Shown piece after piece: positions 59,822 through 64,000 of a DNA stretch of 64,000 nucleotides (positions are counted from its first letter, which is position 1; each line of letters begins with the position of its first letter). The notes below the pieces were generated by a model. It saw only the letters and a program-made list of their open reading frames with translations. It had not been told where the DNA came from and did no database searches. The stretch is taken from positions 496,001 through 560,000 of the forward strand of contig NZ_JBEXAC010000002.1 in the NCBI RefSeq assembly GCF_040567655.1. Direction: 5' to 3'. Source of the DNA: Chitinophaga sp. H8. GTDB taxonomy: Bacteria; Bacteroidota; Bacteroidia; Chitinophagales; Chitinophagaceae. A program made the position numbers and the translations under genes.

Positions 59822-62161
59822 TTAAGCGCTCGGTTGAACGATACGCAGTTTTGCGTAATTCAGCATTATCTTTTTCTCGCCGCCGCCTGTTGGAAAGATA
59901 ACAGTAGCAATGCGATTATTCGGTGCACCTTCCAGGCTCTGGATGGTACCAAAACCAAATTTCTGATGTTCTATCCTCATGCCTACCTCCATCGTTGCCG
60001 GATCGTCGGGGGTAAACCCTTCTGTAGGGGTATGGGGACTTACCTTGGAAGGTGTATTCGGCATTGGTCTGGCAGTGCCCGGCGATGTTGGAGCAGGTGT
60101 TTTTTTCTTCATGGTATCGAACGGGCTACCGCTGGTACCCATTACACGTCCGCTACCACTGCCAAATGCGTTGCGCACACTTCCTCCGCCAGCATAGCTG
60201 CGGTCTATGAACTTTTCGGGCATCTCTTCCAGGAAACGGCTGGGCTCATTCTGTACCAGGTTGCCAAACCGGTAACGGCTATTGGCATAAGTAAGCCACA
60301 ACCGGGCTTTGGCCCGCGTGATCGCTACATAGAATAAGCGGCGTTCTTCCTCCAGTTCTTCCCGCGTGTTGATAGACATCCCGCTGGGAAACAGGGTTTC
60401 TTCCAACCCTACTGTAAATACCACCTGAAATTCCAGCCCTTTGGCAGCGTGAATCGTCATCAGCTTTACCACATCACTGTTCTCATCATTACCCTGATCC
60501 GCATCAGTAAGCAATGTGATTTGCTGGAGATAGATCCCCAGGCTTTTGTTGTCCAGCAATTCTCCGTCTTCGGTAGGTGTTTCCGTAAATTCCTTTACAG
60601 AGTTCAGTAACTCCTGTACGTTCTCGTACCGGGCTAGCCCCTCTGTAGTTTTATCATTAAACAGCTCTTTTACAATATTCGTTGATTTGCCTACCTGCAG
60701 CGCCACATCGTAAGCATTCTGTTTGGTAAGTACTGCCTGGAAACTCTTGATCATCGTCACAAAGTTGTCTATCGCTTCCAGGGTACCGCCTTTAAAACCA
60801 AACTCCTGCGCACGCTCCAGTACTTCCCACATGGTAATATTGTGTTCATTACTGAAGATGATAATTTTCTCTATCGTAGTTTTACCAATACCCCTTACCG
60901 GGTAGTTGATAATACGCTTCAGACTTTCTTCATCGCGGGTATTGATAATGACACGCAGATAAGCTACAAAGTCTTTGATTTCCTTACGCTGATAGAAGGA
61001 TACGCCTCCAAAAATGCGATAAGGAATGGCTTTACGGCGCAGACATTCTTCAAAAGCGCGGCTTTGTGCATTAGTCCGGTACAGGATAGCAAAGTCACGG
61101 TTTTCATAATGATTACGCAATTTCTGCTCTGCGATGGTATCTGCTACAAATTTCCCTTCTTCGTTATCTGTCATGGTGCGTACCAGCTTGATGGTATCCC
61201 CCTCGCCATTGTCTGTCCACAGTGCCTTTTCTATCTGGCCTACGTTATGTCCGATCACTTCATTTGCCACTCCCAGGATAGACTTGGTACTGCGGTAGTT
61301 CTGTTCCAGTTTCACCACTTTGGCATCGTCATAATCCTTTTCAAACTGCAGGATATTCTGGATAGTAGCCCCACGGAAGGAATAAATACTCTGTGCATCA
61401 TCCCCTACCACGCAAATATTCTCATGTACGGCTCCCAGCAGTTTAATGATCTCGTATTGCACCGGATTGGTATCCTGGTACTCATCGATCATAATATATT
61501 TGAACTTGTGCTGGTATTTGTGCAGTACTTCCGGGAAGCCTTTCAGCAAGGTATACATCTTGAACAGCAGGTCATCAAAGTCCATAGCACCATTCTTGAA
61601 GGTACGTTTGGCATATATATCATATATTTTACCAATCAACGGGCGATTGGCGCGCATATCTTCCTGCTGTACGTAATAGTCCTGCTGATATTGTTCTGGC
61701 CCCATCAGGTTGTTCTTGGCAGCAGAAATGCGGCTGTAAACAAAGTTGGGTTTATAGTGCTTATCATCCAGGTTCTGCTCATTGATAATTGTTTTGAGCA
61801 CGCTCTTTACATCATCCGAATCATAAATGGTGAAGTCATTGGGATAACCGAGGCGATGTGCTTCTGCCCGTAACAGGCGGGCAAATACAGAGTGGAAAGT
61901 ACCGATGTACAGGTTACGCGCTTCGCTGCCCCCCAGGATCTTCTCCACACGTTCTTTCATTTCGCGGGCAGCCTTATTCGTAAATGTCAGCGACAATATG
62001 TTAAAAGCATCTACTCCATTCCGCATCAAATGTGCAATACGGGTGGTCAGCACCTTTGTTTTACCGGAACCTGCACCGGCGATGATCATTAATGGGCCAT
62101 TGATTTGCAATACTGCCTCGCGCTGCCGCTCGTTCAGCTCATCTAAATAGTTTCCCTTCAT
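59822..62161 (-). CDS. UvrD/PcrA-family ATP-dependent DNA helicase
   Basis: A 779-aa superfamily 1 helicase. All motifs are seen: LNERQREAVLQINGPLMIIA (Q motif), AGAGSGKTKVLTTR (Walker A, about residues 28-41), YIMIDEYQDTNPVQYEII (II), VCVVGDDAQSIYSFRGATIQ (III), LEQNYRSTKSILGVANEVIG (IV), VKLMTIHAAKGLEFQVVFTV (V) and LFYVAITRAKARLWLTYANS (VI). The C-terminal tail has a Pro/Ser linker and a Tudor-like RNA polymerase-binding module (GMRIEHQKFGFGTIQSLEGA). The start is ATG 62161; GTG one codon upstream is less likely. It acts in repair and replication fork clearing. Confidence 0.97.
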   Translation of the reverse strand: MKGNYLDELNERQREAVLQINGPLMIIAGAGSGKTKVLTTRIAHLMRNGVDAFNILSLTFTNKAAREMKERVEKILGGSEARNLYIGTFHSVFARLLRAEAHRLGYPNDFTIYDSDDVKSVLKTIINEQNLDDKHYKPNFVYSRISAAKNNLMGPEQYQQDYYVQQEDMRANRPLIGKIYDIYAKRTFKNGAMDFDDLLFKMYTLLKGFPEVLHKYQHKFKYIMIDEYQDTNPVQYEIIKLLGAVHENICVVGDDAQSIYSFRGATIQNILQFEKDYDDAKVVKLEQNYRSTKSILGVANEVIGHNVGQIEKALWTDNGEGDTIKLVRTMTDNEEGKFVADTIAEQKLRNHYENRDFAILYRTNAQSRAFEECLRRKAIPYRIFGGVSFYQRKEIKDFVAYLRVIINTRDEESLKRIINYPVRGIGKTTIEKIIIFSNEHNITMWEVLERAQEFGFKGGTLEAIDNFVTMIKSFQAVLTKQNAYDVALQVGKSTNIVKELFNDKTTEGLARYENVQELLNSVKEFTETPTEDGELLDNKSLGIYLQQITLLTDADQGNDENSDVVKLMTIHAAKGLEFQVVFTVGLEETLFPSGMSINTREELEEERRLFYVAITRAKARLWLTYANSRYRFGNLVQNEPSRFLEEMPEKFIDRSYAGGGSVRNAFGSGSGRVMGTSGSPFDTMKKKTPAPTSPGTARPMPNTPSKVSPHTPTEGFTPDDPATMEVGMRIEHQKFGFGTIQSLEGAPNNRIATVIFPTGGGEKKIMLNYAKLRIVQPSA

Positions 62162-62269
62162 CACTATTTACTGTTTATTGATAAGGTTAATGTTATTTGT
62201 TAATCGTAATTGATACGGAAGGGTGTAAAAGTACGATTTGGCAGCCGGATGGGCAAATGTGTTGTGCGG

Positions 62270-63361
62270 TTAAATAGCAACTGCTTCTACCGGCTTCATG
62301 CCCAGCGTTTTCATAAACCGGAAGTGTGACACTACCGCCGCCGACATGGTAGGCAGACAATGGTAGGGCAGGTTATGTTCAGCACACTTCGCCGCCACGA
62401 TCTTGCTGATAGCAGGATAATGCACATGACTGATTCGGGGAAATAAATGATGTTCTACCTGGTAGTTCAGTCCTCCCACAAACCAGGAGATCACTTTATC
62501 TTCCGGAGCAAAGTTAGCGGTGGTTTTGATCTGATGAATGGCCCACTCATTTTCGATTACTTTAGCTTCTGTCAGGCCTACGGCATCAAATTCCGTTTCC
62601 TCTACCACATGTGCCAGTTGAAAAACGATGGCCAGGGTAAAGCCCATTACCAGGTGCATCACCGTAAATCCGATAAGCCAGGCTTGCCAGCCTACGCAGA
62701 TAATCGGGATAACGATATAAAACACTATATATAATGCTTTGCTGGACCAGAATACAACATGATCACTTCTTTTCATGGGCTGTAATGGCGTCTGGTATAC
62801 TTTTTTGTTCAGGTATTTTACAAAGTCCATGATAAATACCCAGGCAAAGGAAGAGATAGCATATACCAGGGGTACGTACAAGTGCTGGATCCGGTGGAGG
62901 GGTACCCAGCGTTGTGAACCACATTGCCTCATAATCGGGCTTTTGGCGATATCGTCATCCAGTCCGTCTACATTTGTATAAGTATGATGAATAACGTTAT
63001 GTTTCTGTTTCCAGATAAAAGCATTTCCCCCCAATGCATTGAGGGTAAGTCCCAACAGGTTATTGATTCTGGCATTGGTAGAGTAGCTGCCATGGCAGGC
63101 ATCATGCATTACATTAAATCCTATGCTGGCCAATACAAATCCCAATACGGCACTAAGCAGGATGCCCAGTATGGCCGGTTCGGGCACTACCAGGGCAGCA
63201 ACGTAAAGGATACATGCCACGGGAATCAGGATGACCGTTTTAAGATATAATTGCCAGTTGCCGGTTTTTTTCAGATTATTCTCCTTAAAGTATTGATCTA
63301 CAGATGATTTTAAAGATGAGAAGAACAGTGCATTTTTGTTGTTGAACGTTACTTTTGGCAT
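62270..63361 (-). CDS. Fatty acid desaturase (acyl-lipid or acyl-CoA, front-end type)
   Basis: A 363-aa membrane di-iron desaturase. The three His boxes are HDACH (86-90), HNVIHH (121-126) and QVEHH (about 305-309). The Q-for-H change in the third box is typical of front-end desaturases, which place a double bond between an existing one and the carboxyl end. No fused cytochrome b5 domain is present. Four membrane helices surround the boxes. It likely adjusts membrane fluidity. It stands alone. Confidence 0.94.
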   Translation of the reverse strand: MPKVTFNNKNALFFSSLKSSVDQYFKENNLKKTGNWQLYLKTVILIPVACILYVAALVVPEPAILGILLSAVLGFVLASIGFNVMHDACHGSYSTNARINNLLGLTLNALGGNAFIWKQKHNVIHHTYTNVDGLDDDIAKSPIMRQCGSQRWVPLHRIQHLYVPLVYAISSFAWVFIMDFVKYLNKKVYQTPLQPMKRSDHVVFWSSKALYIVFYIVIPIICVGWQAWLIGFTVMHLVMGFTLAIVFQLAHVVEETEFDAVGLTEAKVIENEWAIHQIKTTANFAPEDKVISWFVGGLNYQVEHHLFPRISHVHYPAISKIVAAKCAEHNLPYHCLPTMSAAVVSHFRFMKTLGMKPVEAVAI

Positions 63362-63509
63362 AATAGGTTGTTGAGCCTGTTATAAAACAGGCTGGTTCAG
63401 TTTTACAGTTGTAAGATGTTAGTTAGTTCGCCTTACTATTAAGTATACTAACGGATTATTGGCGAAAATTATACTTTTTTGCCTGAAATCCAGGTTATTT
63501 AACAAATAA

Positions 63510-63698
63510 TTATGTTGTGGGAATGCAGTAGGAACTGCTTTGGGCACACCAGTATACGGGGCCAAAGGTATCCAAAAAGGCACGCTTACGGCTGATAATC
63601 AACCGATAGGCAATTATTGTGGAGCAAGAGGATGGTCAGATAGAGATAATAAAACAGGGTTTGCCGGAAATGGTTACAGTTCAGGAAATGATTCCTGA
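63510..63698 (+). other. Open frame without a standard start (possible gene remnant)
   Basis: A 62-codon plus-strand frame ends at TGA 63696-63698. It lacks an ATG, opens with TTA after a stop, and encodes a Gly/Thr/Asn-rich stretch (for example YCGARGWSDRDNKTGFAG). It could be a decayed gene or chance. Apart from this, the gap 63362-63714 holds a TCAGGAA/TTCCTGA hairpin (63680-63697) and no clear gene. Confidence 0.2.
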
Positions 63699-63714
63699 TA
63701 GGTGGTTCTCATTT

Positions 63715-64000
63715 TCAATGCCGGACAATACGCATTTTCAACATTTTACGTGCAAAATGGATACGGCTCTTTACGGTACCCAGTGGTTCATTGAGGATGG
63801 CTGCAATTTCATAGTACTTATATCCTTCAAAATACAGCAGAAATGGTTGTTTGAATATAACCGGCAGGTTATATACCGCCATTTGCACATCCTTTACCCG
63901 CAGGTCGGATTCTGCAAAGTTGCCTACTGCCGAAGGCTGGTGGCTCAGGAGATAATCCCCCATCGCATTGTCCAGCAAGCGGAATTGTCTGTTGCCTCTG
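63715..64000 (-). CDS. ECF sigma factor, partial (continues beyond the window)
   Basis: The last 95 codons of a sigma-70 family ECF gene whose 5' end lies outside the window. Region 4 is clear: MAVYNLPVIFKQPFLLYFEG then YKYYEIAAILNEPLGTVKSR and IHFARKMLKM, the helix-turn-helix that binds the -35 element. The frame is open to the window edge (QFRLLDNAMGDYLLSHQPSA), so the start is not visible. Its regulator and target cannot be seen. Confidence 0.88.
   Translation of the reverse strand, partial: RGNRQFRLLDNAMGDYLLSHQPSAVGNFAESDLRVKDVQMAVYNLPVIFKQPFLLYFEGYKYYEIAAILNEPLGTVKSRIHFARKMLKMRIVRH

Noticed and set aside
60842..61873. A 343-codon plus-strand open frame
   Set aside because: It is antisense to the UvrD/PcrA gene, whose motifs are complete; the frame is rich in hydrophobic shadow residues and has no family signature.
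1..64000. tRNA, rRNA, tmRNA or RNase P RNA genes
   Set aside because: No cloverleaf T-loop motif or conserved RNA core was recognised on either strand, though a short RNA could be missed by eye.

Overview
The window looks like a chromosomal segment of a Bacteroidota member close to Chitinophaga (family Chitinophagaceae). I infer this from two ECF sigma/FecR/SusC/SusD systems, the gliding gene gldC, Bacteroidota -7 promoter boxes (TAnnTTTG) upstream of several genes, a uppS-bamA-ompH-ompH cluster and lipoproteins with Bacteroidota-style signals. No rRNA, tRNA, CRISPR array or replication origin was recognised. Everything was read by eye; no database search was run.

Layout. 1-3.6 kb is one end of an integrative element: a small orphan protein, a DUF932 protein, a long imperfect palindrome of about 290 bp, and a tyrosine integrase of the CTnDOT type. 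3.8-10.9 kb is a minus-strand SusD, SusC, FecR and ECF sigma set with no adjacent enzyme. 11.1-26.9 kb is a dense minus-strand housekeeping block: S41 protease, yidD, rnpA, rpmH, two OmpH/Skp chaperones, bamA, uppS, an outer membrane beta-barrel, nadK, a BamA/TamA-like protein, a CBS protein, an alpha/beta hydrolase, cvpA-like, yqeY-like, gldC and a glycosyltransferase. A small lipoprotein follows. 28.0-39.0 kb is a plus-strand polysaccharide utilisation locus (PUL): ECF sigma, FecR, SusC, SusD, a GH18 endoglycosidase-like lipoprotein and two DUF1735 surface lipoproteins with LamG or F5/8C modules. Its layout resembles high-mannose N-glycan loci of Bacteroides. 39.3-64 kb is mixed core metabolism: peptide-type ABC permease, GT2, hydrolase, acyl-CoA dehydrogenase, cell-wall amidase, 2-oxoacid:ferredoxin oxidoreductase beta subunit, FtsX/MacB-type permease, LysE, GH3 family, inositol-phosphatase family, thiL, GT39, nagA, omega-amidase-like, recX, uvrD/pcrA, a fatty acid desaturase and the end of another ECF sigma gene.

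How parts work together. Each sigma/FecR pair most likely senses substrate through its SusC transporter and switches on its own operon. In the PUL the GH18 enzyme and the two binding lipoproteins would cut and hold a GlcNAc-containing glycan for SusC/SusD import. nagA, 18 kb away, could act on the released GlcNAc-6-phosphate. The bamA/ompH/uppS cluster builds the outer membrane and the wall precursor carrier.

The most unusual features are non-coding. Dispersed arrays of 7-bp units (TTAGCTN / AGCTAAN, often in inverted pairs) occur at eight or more intergenic sites. They sit against gene ends and in three cases supply the stop codon. A composite of 11-bp-period and 7-bp-period repeats appears in direct orientation on both sides of the GH18 locus. 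The integrative element carries the long palindrome. rnpA has no ATG, GTG or TTG start that keeps its conserved N-terminus.
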